This document shows, piece by piece, positions 1 through 8,853 of a stretch of DNA of 64,000 nucleotides (within the stretch, counting starts at the first letter, position 1; every line of letters begins with the position of its first letter). Source of the DNA: Halogeometricum sp. S3BR5-2 (GTDB taxonomy: Archaea > Halobacteriota > Halobacteria > Halobacteriales > Haloferacaceae); NCBI RefSeq assembly GCF_031624635.1, contig NZ_JAMQOQ010000004.1, forward strand, positions 62,001-126,000. The letters run 5' to 3'. A program made the position numbers and the translations under genes. Under the pieces are notes generated by a model. The model ran no database searches. It had not been told where the DNA came from and saw only the letters and a program-made list of their open reading frames with translations.

Positions 1-552
1 GAAGTACCGGACCGCGTCGTAGGTGTGTGTCGCCTGCTCGACGACCTGCCCGCCCGAGAGGTCCTTCTTCCGCCACCAGTGGTCCGCATCGCCCGGGATG
101 CCGCACCACCAGTGCCCGTCAACGAGCGCGACGGTTCGCTCGCCGACGAGTTCCGTCGCGCGCTGAACCAAGTCGACGTATCGGACCATGTGACCGACCT
201 GCGCGAGGCGGTCGGACTCGGCGACGGCCGCGGCGTTCTCGCGGACGGTCTCGCTGTCCAGCGCGAGCGGTTTCTCGACGAACAGGTCGGCTCCGTGCTC
301 GACCGCGAGCCGCTCTTGATCCTCGTGTGCGAACGGGGGAATCCCGACGACGACGGCGTCGAAGTCCGCTTCCGCGTACATCTCGCGGTGGTCGGTGAAC
401 GCCGCCGCGCCGTGCGTCTCCGCGGCGGCCGTCGCCCGTTCGTCGTCGATGTCGCAGACCGCGACGACGTCGGCCCGCTCGTTCGATTCGAGGTTGTCGA
501 GGTGGACGGACGCGATACCACCCGCACCGATAAACGCCAGTTGAACGGTCAT
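1..552 (-). CDS. Gfo/Idh/MocA family oxidoreductase (partial, C-terminus off the left edge)
   Basis: The 184 residues visible are the N-terminal Rossmann half of a Gfo/Idh/MocA dehydrogenase. There is a dinucleotide-binding GAGGIAS motif at residues 9-15, an acidic residue after the second strand (VCDIDD), and the family signature VEKPLAL near residue 117. In this family the EKP lysine takes part in catalysis, and substrates are usually sugars, polyols or amino sugars oxidised with NAD(P). The ATG is at 550-552 and the frame stays open to base 1, so the substrate-binding half lies outside the window. A second family member at 8854-9984 and nearby glycosidase and esterase genes suggest sugar catabolism. 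The exact substrate cannot be read from this fragment. Confidence 0.9.
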   Translation of the reverse strand, partial: MTVQLAFIGAGGIASVHLDNLESNERADVVAVCDIDDERATAAAETHGAAAFTDHREMYAEADFDAVVVGIPPFAHEDQERLAVEHGADLFVEKPLALDSETVRENAAAVAESDRLAQVGHMVRYVDLVQRATELVGERTVALVDGHWWCGIPGDADHWWRKKDLSGGQVVEQATHTYDAVRYF

Positions 553-2002
553 CGACTCTCACTATCCGATGACGTGTTATCAAGTTACTGTATCTCACGC
601 GCCGACTGGTCCACTCCGGCCTCCCCGTTCCTCGCGACTCCGATGGTCCGCTCCTGACCGCCGCGCACGGTGCGAGGAGCCTTCGCAGGACCGCCTCCAT
701 CGAGTGCTCGTCAGGCGCGTTCGTCGCTGCGCCTGTCGGATACGTCGGCTACCTCGTCTGGTATCGTTCCGGCGCCTGGGCTGACGGTCGGCGCCTCGAC
801 GGACCCGTCGTACGGAATAGGCGCGAACAACGAACCCCTCGGGCACCCCGTTCTCAGTCGGGATGAGCGCCGACCAGTCGAAAGAGCGCTCTGCCACGGG
901 ATGCGGCGGCAGCGTCACTGGCTTCGAACCCGTCGGCGTTGTCTAAAAGACGGTCCGAAAAAGCGTCCGGTTCCGGTATTACCGGATAGGTGTGTTGGTC
1001 CCCGTTTGGGACTCGCCCGAAAACATCGACTCTTCGAAGATTACTTTCAGGCGTCTCCGAGCGGTCTCCCCAGTCTGACCGTCGCGAACCTTTCCACCGA
1101 CGACTATCGTTCGACTTCCTCTATCAGTCGGTGCGAATCGAACCGGCGAGTGCGGAGGTGTTTCGCGTTTCCGACGATACCGAAAGAACCTCTGACCATC
1201 GAGAACAACACCGATGTCGAGAACCGAGCGACGGACACGAGGCAGGAGAGTTCTCTCGAAGTCGAGGAGCGCCGTCGAGAATCCGTCGGCCCCCGAGATG
1301 GGCATCGTTACGCTCTTATTACTGTAACGACGCTGCCGAGGCGGAACTGCGGGATCCCGCCGGACGCGACGATTCGAATGCATCGGGAGATCAACCCCGC
1401 GACGTTCGGTACGGTTCGAAGCGCGCTTACGTTCGCGACCGTAGACCGGCGCGATCACTTCGGACTCGCGCCGCCAGCGACGCCGAATCCGGGGCGGCGG
1501 TGACCGCTCCTCCGAAGGGAGATATCTCGACGACGGTTCGGTGGAGCTAACAAGTGGCGGCGAATTTCCGAACGTTTCGGTATGAAACTACGCTCGATGA
1601 GCTCACAAGCAGAAAAGGCGGAAATATACTAAAAGATTTGAGTCTATCTCTCCCGAGAGGGGTCTCTCGAACGGAGTCGTCTCGACGAAGACCATACAGT
1701 CCGTCGATACAGGTGGCAACGGAGTGCTCGCGACGTCTCCAGCGACCTATGCTCCGCGAACGCATCTCGCGAGCGCTCGGTGACGTGACGTCGCGGCTAA
1801 CCCTTACAATGAAAGCCGGCCATTTTAGGGGTGTCAGGTCGATGTTTTCGCCGTATGTCCGATAACCGCGGGAGACGGCGTTTCGAGAAACCGGTCGAGA
1901 GCTCCGGACGCTTCGGCCGAACTTCGAGACACGGCGATTTGGTGACTATTAGCCGTCGTTCGGGCGGCGGCCGGAATCACGAGGCGAGTGGGGGGAGAGA
2001 GT
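553..2002. other. Gene-poor stretch of about 1.45 kb
   Basis: No open frame in this stretch combines high GC3, acidic composition and a recognisable fold. The long frames are Arg/Ser-rich and look like chance frames in GC-rich DNA. The most gene-like piece is a frameshifted short frame near 711-918, listed separately. The last 80 bases precede the winged-helix gene at 2003 and should hold its promoter. I see no RNA gene here. The stretch may be decayed former coding DNA or a regulatory spacer. Confidence 0.5.
711..918 (-). pseudogene. Possible frameshifted remnant of a small gene
   Basis: On the minus strand a GTG at 916-918 opens a frame that looks like real protein for about 30 residues (MTLPPHPVAERSFDWSALIP and on to PTENGVPEG), then becomes Arg-rich. 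In the neighbouring frame, from about 828 on, a high-GC3 stretch continues (APIPYDGSVEAPTVSPGAG, then TIPDEVADVSDRR) and ends at a TGA at 711-713. A one-base indel around 825-835 would join them into a protein of about 70 residues. I do not recognise the family, and chance in GC-rich DNA is a real alternative. Confidence 0.25.
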
Positions 2003-2356
2003 ATGACTGAAATGCGGCGGACCGCGGTCGCACCGCTCTCCGGGGGCGGACGAAACCGCTCTCTGGCGCCCTACCTGCGAAATCGGCGACGGCGCCTAGC
2101 CGTTTCAGCCGTCGACGCGGCCGGCGGGTCGATGGAGTTGAGCGCACTCGCTCGATGGGTTACGGGGGTCGAAAAGGGCGTTCCTACCACCGTGGTGTGC
2201 GAGGAGACGGCGCGAGAGGTGTGTCTATCCCTCTACAACAACCACCTGCCCGCTCTCTGCGCACCCGCCGTCCTCGACATCCGTCCGCGGGAGTCCGTCG
2301 TCGTCGCCGGAGAGCGGTTCGCGGAGGCCGTGGGCTACCTCCGGCAATCGCGGTAG
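2003..2356 (+). CDS. Winged-helix-like domain protein, DUF7344 type
   Basis: This 117-residue protein resembles the short haloarchaeal DUF7344 proteins. A basic segment YLRNRRRRLAVSAVDAAGG (about residues 22-40) is followed by a helical stretch MELSALARWVTGVEKG. Then come CEETAREVCLSLYNNHLPAL and a C-terminal VLDIRPRESVVVAGERF. Such proteins are thought to bind DNA through a winged helix, but targets are generally unknown. The ATG at 2003 is chosen because a purine-rich GGGGGAGAGA lies just upstream and the conserved part begins after it; an in-frame GTG at 1988 is the alternative. It stands alone, with gene-poor DNA before it and a minus-strand gene after it. Family assignment is by pattern only. 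Confidence 0.7.
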   Translation: MTEMRRTAVAPLSGGGRNRSLAPYLRNRRRRLAVSAVDAAGGSMELSALARWVTGVEKGVPTTVVCEETAREVCLSLYNNHLPALCAPAVLDIRPRESVVVAGERFAEAVGYLRQSR

Positions 2357-2654
2357 ATTCGGTAGTAGGCCACGGTTACACGAACGTATTTTCATATCTC
2401 CGAGCGTAATTCCTTCTCGCGACGGTTCGGAATTATAATAGAGGGATATGAGAAATACTGCACTGATGTGGCATCTGTATCTCCAAGAATCGCAGATCCG
2501 GGCACATCCGCGGCATCACCTCCGAAGAGAAAGAGTCGGACCGGAGTTACAATATTAGCTATGTAATGCCACGACGCCCGTTTCTAAATGGTACGCTTCG
2601 GCTCGGCTATCCTCAATATATCCGACGATATCGGATAGTTGCGTTCGGTCGAGA
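2357..2654. other. Convergent intergenic region
   Basis: About 300 bases lie between the convergent winged-helix gene and the SDR gene. The stretch is AT-richer than its surroundings (for example around 2430-2450 and 2548-2560). It contains no credible reading frame. A 7-bp inverted repeat at 2619-2637 sits just beyond the SDR stop and is listed separately. Confidence 0.5.
2619..2637 (-). terminator. Inverted repeat downstream of the SDR gene, possible transcription end
   Basis: TATCCGA (2619-2625) and TCGGATA (2631-2637) form a perfect 7-bp stem with a 5-base loop. It lies about 18 bases past the stop codon of the SDR gene at 2655. There is no clear T-run after it, so a simple stem or a protein-binding site is as likely as a terminator. 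Confidence 0.3.
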
Positions 2655-3452
2655 TCACTCGCTGAGGTAGCCGCCGTCGACGGCGACGGACTCGCCCGTC
2701 ATCCACGCGCCCTCTTCGGAGAGGAGGAGGACGACGACGTGTCCGACCTCCTCCGGTCGCCCCATCCGGTCGAGGACGTGGTCGTCGAGGGCGTCGGTGA
2801 GGACCTCTTCGCGGGTCCTCTCGGACTGTTCGGCGTGTTCGTCGAGCCACTGTTCGACCATCGGCGTCTCGACGGTCCCCGGTTTGACGGCGTTGACGGT
2901 GATTCCGTGGTCGCTCAGTTCCTTCGCCAGTACGGTCGTGAACGCCAGTACGGCGGCCTTCGAGGCGCCGTACGCGCCCTGTCCGGGGAACGGGCGCTCC
3001 GCGCCCACCGAGGAGACGTTCACGATGCTTCCGGCGACGCCGCGGTCGACCATCGAGGCTGCGACGGCCTTCGAGACGAGGAACGTTCCCTTGGCGTTCA
3101 CGTCGAAGTGCGCGTCCCACTCCGCTTCGCTCGTCTCCAGGAGCGGAGTCGCTCGCTGGATGCCCGCGTTGTTGACGAGGCCGCGTATCGGGCCGAGTTC
3201 GTCCGTCGCCGACCCGACGGCGGCCTCGACGGCCGACGCGTCCGTCACGTCGACCTCGTACACCGCCGCCTCGGACCCCGTTTCGCGGACGAGCGAGGCC
3301 GTCTCCTCGGCGACGTCCGGTTGCGTGTCGAAGACGGTCACGTCCGCGCCGGCGCGGGCGCAGCGAACCGCGATTCCGCGTCCGATACCCTGCGCGCCGC
3401 CGGTCACGACCACGTGTCTGTCGCTCAGACGGTCGTCTGTCTGCGTCGTCAT
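2655..3452 (-). CDS. Short-chain dehydrogenase/reductase (SDR, classical type)
   Basis: The 265-residue protein is a classical SDR. It has the cofactor motif TGGAQGIGRGI near residues 17-27 and the structural NNAG motif near 93. The catalytic Ser is in NVSSVG and Tyr-x-x-x-Lys is in YGASKA near 160-165, followed by VNAVKPGTVETPM. The C-terminus MTGESVAVDGGYLSE is typical of the glucose/3-oxoacyl reductase branch. An acidic residue after strand 2 (VFDTQ) favours NAD(H). It lies 54 bases downstream of the FAH-family gene on the same strand, with an IclR regulator further upstream, so the three may be co-regulated in sugar-acid breakdown. The substrate is not determined by the sequence. Confidence 0.9.
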   Translation of the reverse strand: MTTQTDDRLSDRHVVVTGGAQGIGRGIAVRCARAGADVTVFDTQPDVAEETASLVRETGSEAAVYEVDVTDASAVEAAVGSATDELGPIRGLVNNAGIQRATPLLETSEAEWDAHFDVNAKGTFLVSKAVAASMVDRGVAGSIVNVSSVGAERPFPGQGAYGASKAAVLAFTTVLAKELSDHGITVNAVKPGTVETPMVEQWLDEHAEQSERTREEVLTDALDDHVLDRMGRPEEVGHVVVLLLSEEGAWMTGESVAVDGGYLSE

Positions 3453-3506
3453 AGTACCACTATCGAGAGCGACTATAAATAGATGCGCGGGTCGCCCCGC
3501 TTCTCC

Positions 3507-4355
3507 TTACTCCCGTTCGGCGACGACGGGATTCGTCAGCGTCCCGATTCCCTCGACCTCGATTTCGACGGTGTCGCCGGGTTCGAGCAGTTCGGGCGGG
3601 TCGCGGAAGATGCCGACGCCGCCGGGCGTCCCCGTCGAGATGACGTCGCCGGGTCGCAGCGTCGTGATGCCGCTGATGTACTCGACGACCTCTCCGACGT
3701 CGAAGATGAACTCCTCGGTGTTCGACTCCTGCTTCGTCTCGCCGTTGACCCGGCAGGCCACGTCGAGTTCGTTCGGGTTCAGTTCGCCCTCGGGGACGAG
3801 CGTCGGCCCCATGGGGGCGAACGTGTCGTAGCTCTTCCCGCGGAAGAACTGCTCGTCCTCGAACTGGGCGTCGCGTGCGCTCACGTCGTTGACGGCGGTG
3901 TAACCGGCGAGGTACTCGGAAGCATCCTCCGCGGAGACGTCTTTGGCCGTCCGGCCCACGACGATGCCCAACTCGACTTCGTAGTCGACCTGGTCGACGT
4001 CGGCGGGGTGGACGATGGGGTCTTCGGGGTTCGTCACCGACGTGTCGGACTTCCCGAACAGGAGCGGTCGCTCGGGTATCTCCTCGTCCTGCTCCTCGGC
4101 GTGGTCGTGGTAGTTGAGGCCGACGCAGACGATCTTCCCCGGACGCGGGACCGGCGCGAGGAGCTTCGCTTCGGACGTCGGAATCGCCTCGTCCTCGGCG
4201 GCTTCGACGGCGTCCTCGACGAGGCGGAGGAAGCCGGGGCTGGTGAGGTTCTCGTAGGAGACGTCCTCTCGGAGTCCGGCCAGCGGTACGATGTCGTCGT
4301 CGCGGCGCACGCCCCACTGCGGACCGCCGCCGTTCGTGTATCGGGTGAACTGCAT
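3507..4355 (-). CDS. Fumarylacetoacetate hydrolase (FAH) family protein
   Basis: This 282-residue protein has the C-terminal FAH fold. It contains KIVCVGLNYHDHAEE (about residue 93), YEVELGIVVGRTAKDVSAED with the metal-binding Glu pair, GYTAVNDVSARDAQ, a KSYDTFAPMGP stretch and GDVISTGTPGGVG near residue 245. Family members hydrolyse C-C bonds or act as 2-keto-3-deoxy-sugar-acid dehydratases or lyases, using Mg2+ or Mn2+. The N-terminal 70 residues form the usual small domain (MQFTRYTNGGGPQWG). The next gene upstream on the same strand is an IclR regulator and the next downstream is an SDR, an arrangement common in deoxy-sugar-acid pathways. Substrate assignment is inference. Confidence 0.9.
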   Translation of the reverse strand: MQFTRYTNGGGPQWGVRRDDDIVPLAGLREDVSYENLTSPGFLRLVEDAVEAAEDEAIPTSEAKLLAPVPRPGKIVCVGLNYHDHAEEQDEEIPERPLLFGKSDTSVTNPEDPIVHPADVDQVDYEVELGIVVGRTAKDVSAEDASEYLAGYTAVNDVSARDAQFEDEQFFRGKSYDTFAPMGPTLVPEGELNPNELDVACRVNGETKQESNTEEFIFDVGEVVEYISGITTLRPGDVISTGTPGGVGIFRDPPELLEPGDTVEIEVEGIGTLTNPVVAERE

Positions 4356-4412
4356 CGTGCGTGAGTGACACCGCGCGGTACCTAACTGTTGTGCTCCCGG
4401 TCGAATCCGGGG

Positions 4413-5210
4413 CTACGAGTAGGTGAGGTTCACCTCGACGACGTTGGCGCTCCGGAGTATCTGCTCGGGGACCTCCTCGGTGAAGCGCTCTTCGCGCATT
4501 CGGCTCTTGGGGCCGGAGACGCTGACGGCCGCGATGGCGTACCCGTCCTCGTCCGTTATCGGCGCGGCGACGCAGCGCATCCCCTTGACTCGCTCCTCGT
4601 CGTCGTAGGCGTACCCGCGCGCTCGGACTTCCTCCAAAACGTCGAACAGTTCGTCCCTGTCGGTTATCGTGCTGTCGGTCACCTGCGGCAGACCGTGTCT
4701 GTCGAGTATCGCCTCCACCTCCTCGCGCGGCCGGTTGGCCATGATGGTCTTCCCGAGCGCCGTCGTCTGGAGGGGGACGCGCATCCCCGCGTGCGTATCT
4801 AGCTGAACGGCGTCCGGACCGCGGGAGCGGTAGAGGAACACGCCCATGCCGTGCTCTTCTATCATCAGATTCGCGTGCTCGCCGGAGATCTGCGCGAGTT
4901 GGTTTATCTCCGGACGCGCTATCTTGAACACCTTCTTCCGGGAGCGCGCCTGGTCGCCCAACTGGAGGAAGCGCGTGCTCACGTGGTAGGTGTCCCCCTC
5001 CTTGATGAGGTACTCCTCCTGTTCGAGCGTGCGGAGGTGGTCGTGCACGGTGCTCGTCGGCTTGTCGAGCCGCTGTGCGACCTCCGAGACGCCCGCCCCG
5101 TCGAGCTCCCGCAGGAGTTCGATGAGCTCGAAGGAGACTTTGACCGCCTTGATTGGTGCCGTGCCTGCCGTGGTCTCTATCACGATTGTTTCGATAAATC
5201 GTTCCGTCAT
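4413..5210 (-). CDS. IclR family transcriptional regulator
   Basis: The 265-residue protein has an N-terminal winged helix-turn-helix (GVSEVAQRLDKPTSTVHDHL, then RTLEQEEYLI, about residues 37-66). A C-terminal IclR effector domain follows, with GMRVPLQTTALGKTIMA near 143 and VAAPITDEDGYAIAAVSVSGP near 215-235. IclR proteins bind small carboxylates or sugar acids and repress or activate adjacent genes. It is transcribed towards the FAH and SDR genes and divergently from the GH3 gene, with only 66 bases between the two starts, so it is well placed to control both sides. The ATG at 5210 gives 18 residues before the first conserved segment; a GTG at 5186 is an alternative. Confidence 0.92.
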   Translation of the reverse strand: MTERFIETIVIETTAGTAPIKAVKVSFELIELLRELDGAGVSEVAQRLDKPTSTVHDHLRTLEQEEYLIKEGDTYHVSTRFLQLGDQARSRKKVFKIARPEINQLAQISGEHANLMIEEHGMGVFLYRSRGPDAVQLDTHAGMRVPLQTTALGKTIMANRPREEVEAILDRHGLPQVTDSTITDRDELFDVLEEVRARGYAYDDEERVKGMRCVAAPITDEDGYAIAAVSVSGPKSRMREERFTEEVPEQILRSANVVEVNLTYS

Positions 5211-5241
5211 CGTCGGACAAGTAGGAGAGACGGAACCAGAA

Positions 5242-5250
5242 TATTAATCG
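5242..5250 (+). promoter_or_regulatory. Probable TATA box of the GH3 gene
   Basis: AATATTAAT lies about 30 bases before the GH3 start at 5277, the expected place for an archaeal TATA element with a short leader. It sits in the 66-base divergent spacer shared with the IclR gene. Confidence 0.4.
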
Positions 5251-5276
5251 GGGAGGTACTCGAAATCGAAATAAGC

Positions 5277-7382
5277 ATGACAGATTCCGGCGGACGCGTG
5301 GAAGAGCTGGTCGACGCGCTCACGCGCGAGGAGAAGGTGAGCTTAGTTCACGGCGCCGTGGACCCAGAACGAACCGCGACGGGATACCTACCGGGCGTCG
5401 AACGGCTCGACATCCCCGAACTGAAACTGGCCGACGGACCCCTCGGCGTTCGCGTTCCCGGCCAGACCGCGACGGCCTTTCCGGCCTCCATCGCCCTCGC
5501 GGCGACGTTCGATTCCGAACTCGCCGGACGCCAGGGCGTCGCGATGGGCCGCGAGGCGAAGGCGCGGGGGCAGGATTCGATACTCGGACCCGGTCTGAAC
5601 CTGGTTCGCGTTCCCCACTGCGGGAGGAACTTCGAGTACTACTCGGAGGACCCCGTGCTGACCGCCGACTTCGCCGCGGCCGCGGTGGAGGGCATCCAGT
5701 CCGAGGACGTCATCGCGACGCCGAAGCACTACGTCGCCAACAATCAGGAGACGAAGCGACTGCGCGTCAGCGCCGAGATGAGCGAGCGGACGCTTCGGGA
5801 ACTCTACCTCCCCGGCTTCCGGGCGGCCGTCGAGGCGGGCGCGGGGTCGGTGATGACGTCGTACAACCGCGTCAACGGGACGCACATGAGCGACCACCGA
5901 CGCCTGCTCACGGACGTGCTGAAAGACGAGTGGGGCTTCGACGGCTACGTCGTCTCCGATTGGTTCGGGACGAACAGCGTCGCCGGGTCGGCGAACGCCG
6001 GTCTCGACCTAGAGATGCCGGGTATCACCTTCGAGGAGTTGAAGGACGCCTTCCAGATGGACTCCGACACCGACCTGTTCGAGGACGCCGACGGCGAGGC
6101 GCTTCCGGGCCCCGACGCGAAGGCGGGACTGTTCGCCGCTTCGTTGGCAGAGGCCGTCGAGTCGGGCGAGGTGCCGGAGTCACGGCTCGACGACATGGTG
6201 ACGCGCGTCCTCCGACAGATGGAGCGCGTCGGCCTGCTTGACGGTGAACGCGACGATGGCGCCGTCGACACGCCCGAGCACCGGGAACTCGCCGAGACCA
6301 TCGCTGCGCGGGCGACCGTCCTCTTGGAGAACGATGGCGTCCTCCCCCTCGACGCCGACGCGGACGTGGCGGTTCTGGGCCCCGGCGCCGAGGACGCGAT
6401 GCTCGGCGGCGGCGGGTCCTCGGAGGTCGAGTCGGCGCACGAGACGCCGACGCTGGACGGAATCCGAGCGCGCTCCGAAGGGATCGTGGAGTACGCGCAG
6501 GGCGTCGCGAAGATTCGGACGCCGTCGTTCTTCGACCGCGAGTCGGAAGAGGAAGCGGAGACCGGCGACGACGAACTGAGCCTCGACGAGGCCGTCGAAC
6601 GCGCCGCCGCGGCGGACGTCGCCGTCGTCGTCGTCCGGGACGCGAACTCGGAGGCCGAGGACCGCGAGAATCTCCGACTGCCCGGCGAGCAGGACGAACT
6701 GGTCGAAGCGGTCGCCGAGGCGAACGACCGGACGGTCGTCCTCGTGCAGTCCGGCGGCCCCGTCGAAACGCCGTGGCGCGAGGACGTCGCCGCCGTCGCG
6801 GTGACGTGGTACCCCGGACAGGCCGACGGCGACGCCGTCGCCTCGGTGCTGTACGGCGACGCCGACGCCGCAGGTCGCCTGCCGGTCACGTTCGCGCCGG
6901 AGGGGTCGTACCCGGCGAACACCGAAGAGCGGTTCCCGGGCGTCGACTACGAAGCAGAGTACGACGAGGGCGTGTTCGTCGGCTACCGCCACTTCGACGC
7001 CGCCGAGGAGGAACCGACGTACCCGTTCGGCCACGGCCTCTCCTACGCCGAGTTCGCGTACGGCAGCGCCGAGATGGCCGACGAATCGACGGTCGACGTC
7101 GAGGTGGAGAACACCTCGAACCGCGACGGCCGCGAAGTCGTGCAGGCGTACATCTCGGCGCCGGCCGTCGACGGCGTCGAGCGACCGACGCGCGAACTCG
7201 CGGGCTACGCCTCCGTAGAACTCTCCGCGGGTGAAACGGCAATAGTGAGCGTCTCGCTGGGCGAACTGGCATTCCAGCGGTACGACGAAGACGACGGGTG
7301 GACGACCGACGAGGGCGAGTACGCCGTCGAAGTCGGACGGTCGTCGCGGGACATACAGGCGGAGACGAGCGTTTCGCGGTAG
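5277..7382 (+). CDS. Glycoside hydrolase family 3 (beta-glucosidase/beta-xylosidase type)
   Basis: This 701-residue protein has the three usual GH3 parts. The N-terminal TIM barrel carries KHYVANNQE (about residue 152) and the nucleophile Asp228 in YVVSDWFG. The alpha/beta C-terminal domain begins near ATVLLENDGVLPLD and includes VTWYPGQADGDAVASVLYGD. An FnIII-like tail starts at DVEVENTSNRDGREVVQAYI. There is no signal peptide, so it acts on short imported oligosaccharides in the cytoplasm. GH3 enzymes release terminal beta-linked glucose, xylose or related sugars with retention. The ATG at 5277 begins a normal N-terminus (LVDALTREEKVSLVHG); further upstream the frame runs antisense through the IclR gene. 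Specificity cannot be read from the sequence. Confidence 0.93.
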   Translation: MTDSGGRVEELVDALTREEKVSLVHGAVDPERTATGYLPGVERLDIPELKLADGPLGVRVPGQTATAFPASIALAATFDSELAGRQGVAMGREAKARGQDSILGPGLNLVRVPHCGRNFEYYSEDPVLTADFAAAAVEGIQSEDVIATPKHYVANNQETKRLRVSAEMSERTLRELYLPGFRAAVEAGAGSVMTSYNRVNGTHMSDHRRLLTDVLKDEWGFDGYVVSDWFGTNSVAGSANAGLDLEMPGITFEELKDAFQMDSDTDLFEDADGEALPGPDAKAGLFAASLAEAVESGEVPESRLDDMVTRVLRQMERVGLLDGERDDGAVDTPEHRELAETIAARATVLLENDGVLPLDADADVAVLGPGAEDAMLGGGGSSEVESAHETPTLDGIRARSEGIVEYAQGVAKIRTPSFFDRESEEEAETGDDELSLDEAVERAAAADVAVVVVRDANSEAEDRENLRLPGEQDELVEAVAEANDRTVVLVQSGGPVETPWREDVAAVAVTWYPGQADGDAVASVLYGDADAAGRLPVTFAPEGSYPANTEERFPGVDYEAEYDEGVFVGYRHFDAAEEEPTYPFGHGLSYAEFAYGSAEMADESTVDVEVENTSNRDGREVVQAYISAPAVDGVERPTRELAGYASVELSAGETAIVSVSLGELAFQRYDEDDGWTTDEGEYAVEVGRSSRDIQAETSVSR

Positions 7383-7499
7383 TAGGACCGCGTCGGCGAC
7401 GAATCCTCCTTCGTCCTCGTCCGCATCGAAGCGGAGAACCGAAACCGGACGGCGAGAAGCCGTCCGAACCGAACGAGCGGGAAAAGCGAAAATCGAGAC

Positions 7500-7873
7500 G
7501 ACGGGCTACCGGTCGACGGGGAACGCGTGCGACCCGGCTCCGACGTTGAGGAGCGACGTCCCACACCTTTCCGAGTCGACGGACACCGGAGACGTAGTTG
7601 CAGATGCAGTGGTCGATCGGGACGATCGAATCCTCGAACGGACAGACCGGCAGGCGTTTCCGTCGTCCCGTGGTGCCGAGGAGCGATGTCGCGGGCGCCG
7701 TTCTCGCGGATGACGGAGAACCCGAGCACGGATCGCAACTCCTCTCGGAACGTCGCCCGCCACGCGTCGAACGCTGATCCAGTCTCGCCGTCGTAGCCGA
7801 GGGGTCGGTCGTGGGTCCGGAGGACGCGGGCCGTCCACCGGTCGTGGTCGTAATCGAACGGTCGGTCTGTCAT
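7500..7873 (-). pseudogene. Degraded alpha/beta-hydrolase (acetylxylan-esterase-like) gene
   Basis: From the ATG at 7871-7873 the minus strand encodes a believable N-terminus (MTDRPFDYDHDRWTARVLRT, continuing to ENGARDIAPRHHG, about 68 residues). This resembles the start of large alpha/beta hydrolases of the dienelactone-hydrolase or acetylxylan-esterase type. The frame then turns to nonsense. In another frame around 7590-7630 the piece PIDHCICNYVSGV appears, which resembles a segment near the C-terminal part of such enzymes. The central catalytic portion is missing. I read this as an internal deletion plus frameshifts. No functional product is expected. The fold assignment rests on remembered family patterns, not a search. 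Confidence 0.5.
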
Positions 7874-8025
7874 GCAAATCTCGCTCTCCATCGACAGTGG
7901 CGAGTCGAACTATTAGTCGCTATCGCTCGACCGGTGGGGTCGAAGGGCGGAGCGAAGCGAAGCAAATCGGGAACCGGAGGACGCGCGGTCACGCATCCGA
8001 CGGCGGCCGCCTCCTTCGCGCCTCT

Positions 8026-8679
8026 TCAGCCCTCGACCAGCCATCCGATGGCGTTGCGGAGGAGGCGACGGTACGCCTCGTTCTCGAACGCCTCCTCCGT
8101 GTGTCCGAGCGAGGCGTAGCAGACGCGGCCGTCGCCGTACGGGCGGACCCAGACGACCGGGTAGTCGTCGAGGTCGGGGTGGTCCATCCGGGCGAGGACG
8201 GTCACGTCGTCGTCCGCGGTCACTTGGTAGGGTTCGTCGAACACCTCGAAGTCCGTAACGCCGTCGACGACGGGGTGCTCGGCGACGACGTCGACGCCGA
8301 ACTCGGACTGCTCGGGGTGGGTGAGAAAGTGCCCGCCGACGAGTTCGCGGAGTTCGGGGAACGGTTCGTCTCTGTGAGCCAGTTCGCCACCGCCGGCGTG
8401 CACGCTCGTGAGGTCGGCCGCGCAGTGGAGGCCGAGGTAACCGCCCCCGTCGCGGACGAAATCGAGAAGTCCCGCCAATTGGTCGTCGGTCAACTCGCTG
8501 TCGGTCAGGTAGTCGACGACTAGGTCGTACCCCGAGAGGTCGATGAGGTCGTCTCTGTCGGTCGAGCGGGTCACCTCTGCCGCGTCGCCGAGGGCCGATT
8601 CGATGTGCGGACCCATTTCTTCGAGGTCGTGGAACGGGAACGTCATCTCGCCGATCAGCAGTGCGGTCGGTCTTTCCAT
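8026..8679 (-). CDS. ThuA-like (trehalose-utilisation) domain protein
   Basis: The 217-residue protein has the class I glutamine-amidotransferase-like ThuA fold. It shows YDLVVDYLTDSELTDDQLAG followed by FVRDGGGYLGLHCAADL (about residues 77-92), then GGHFLTHPEQSEFGVDV and VVWVRPYGDGRVCYASLGHT near 190-207. ThuA proteins occur in sugar-utilisation operons and are linked to disaccharide or 3-keto-sugar metabolism, although the reaction is not settled. I place the start at the ATG at 8679 because the conserved N-terminus (MERPTALLIGEMTFPFHD) begins there; the longer frame upstream has no family resemblance. It is divergent from a Gfo/Idh/MocA oxidoreductase, a frequent partner of ThuA genes. Confidence 0.85.
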   Translation of the reverse strand: MERPTALLIGEMTFPFHDLEEMGPHIESALGDAAEVTRSTDRDDLIDLSGYDLVVDYLTDSELTDDQLAGLLDFVRDGGGYLGLHCAADLTSVHAGGGELAHRDEPFPELRELVGGHFLTHPEQSEFGVDVVAEHPVVDGVTDFEVFDEPYQVTADDDVTVLARMDHPDLDDYPVVWVRPYGDGRVCYASLGHTEEAFENEAYRRLLRNAIGWLVEG

Positions 8680-8853
8680 GGCGCCCGGTTCGCCGCCCGC
8701 CGAAAAAGTCGTTTCGATGCCGCGAACTGCGGCTCCGACGGCCACCCTTCGCGTCACCGAGTCGGGCGTCGAGTGTTACGGGACGCCGAAGCGGCCGAAT
8801 CAAAGCCGCCGCCGCGGGAAAAGCTACTTGTCGCTCCCCCGTGACCCTCCGGC

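Noticed and set aside
670-1550. Long overlapping reading frames of 160-277 codons on both strands
   Set aside because: They are rich in Arg, Ser and Pro, poor in acidic residues, and match no family; typical of chance frames in GC-rich DNA.
5188-5205. A GTTTCGATAAATCGTTCC dyad as operator of the first IclR gene
   Set aside because: It lies inside the coding start of that gene and is only partly complementary; coincidence cannot be excluded.
3460-5220. A 586-codon minus-strand frame spanning the FAH and IclR genes
   Set aside because: It is an Arg/His-rich shifted frame of two well-supported genes and has no domain.
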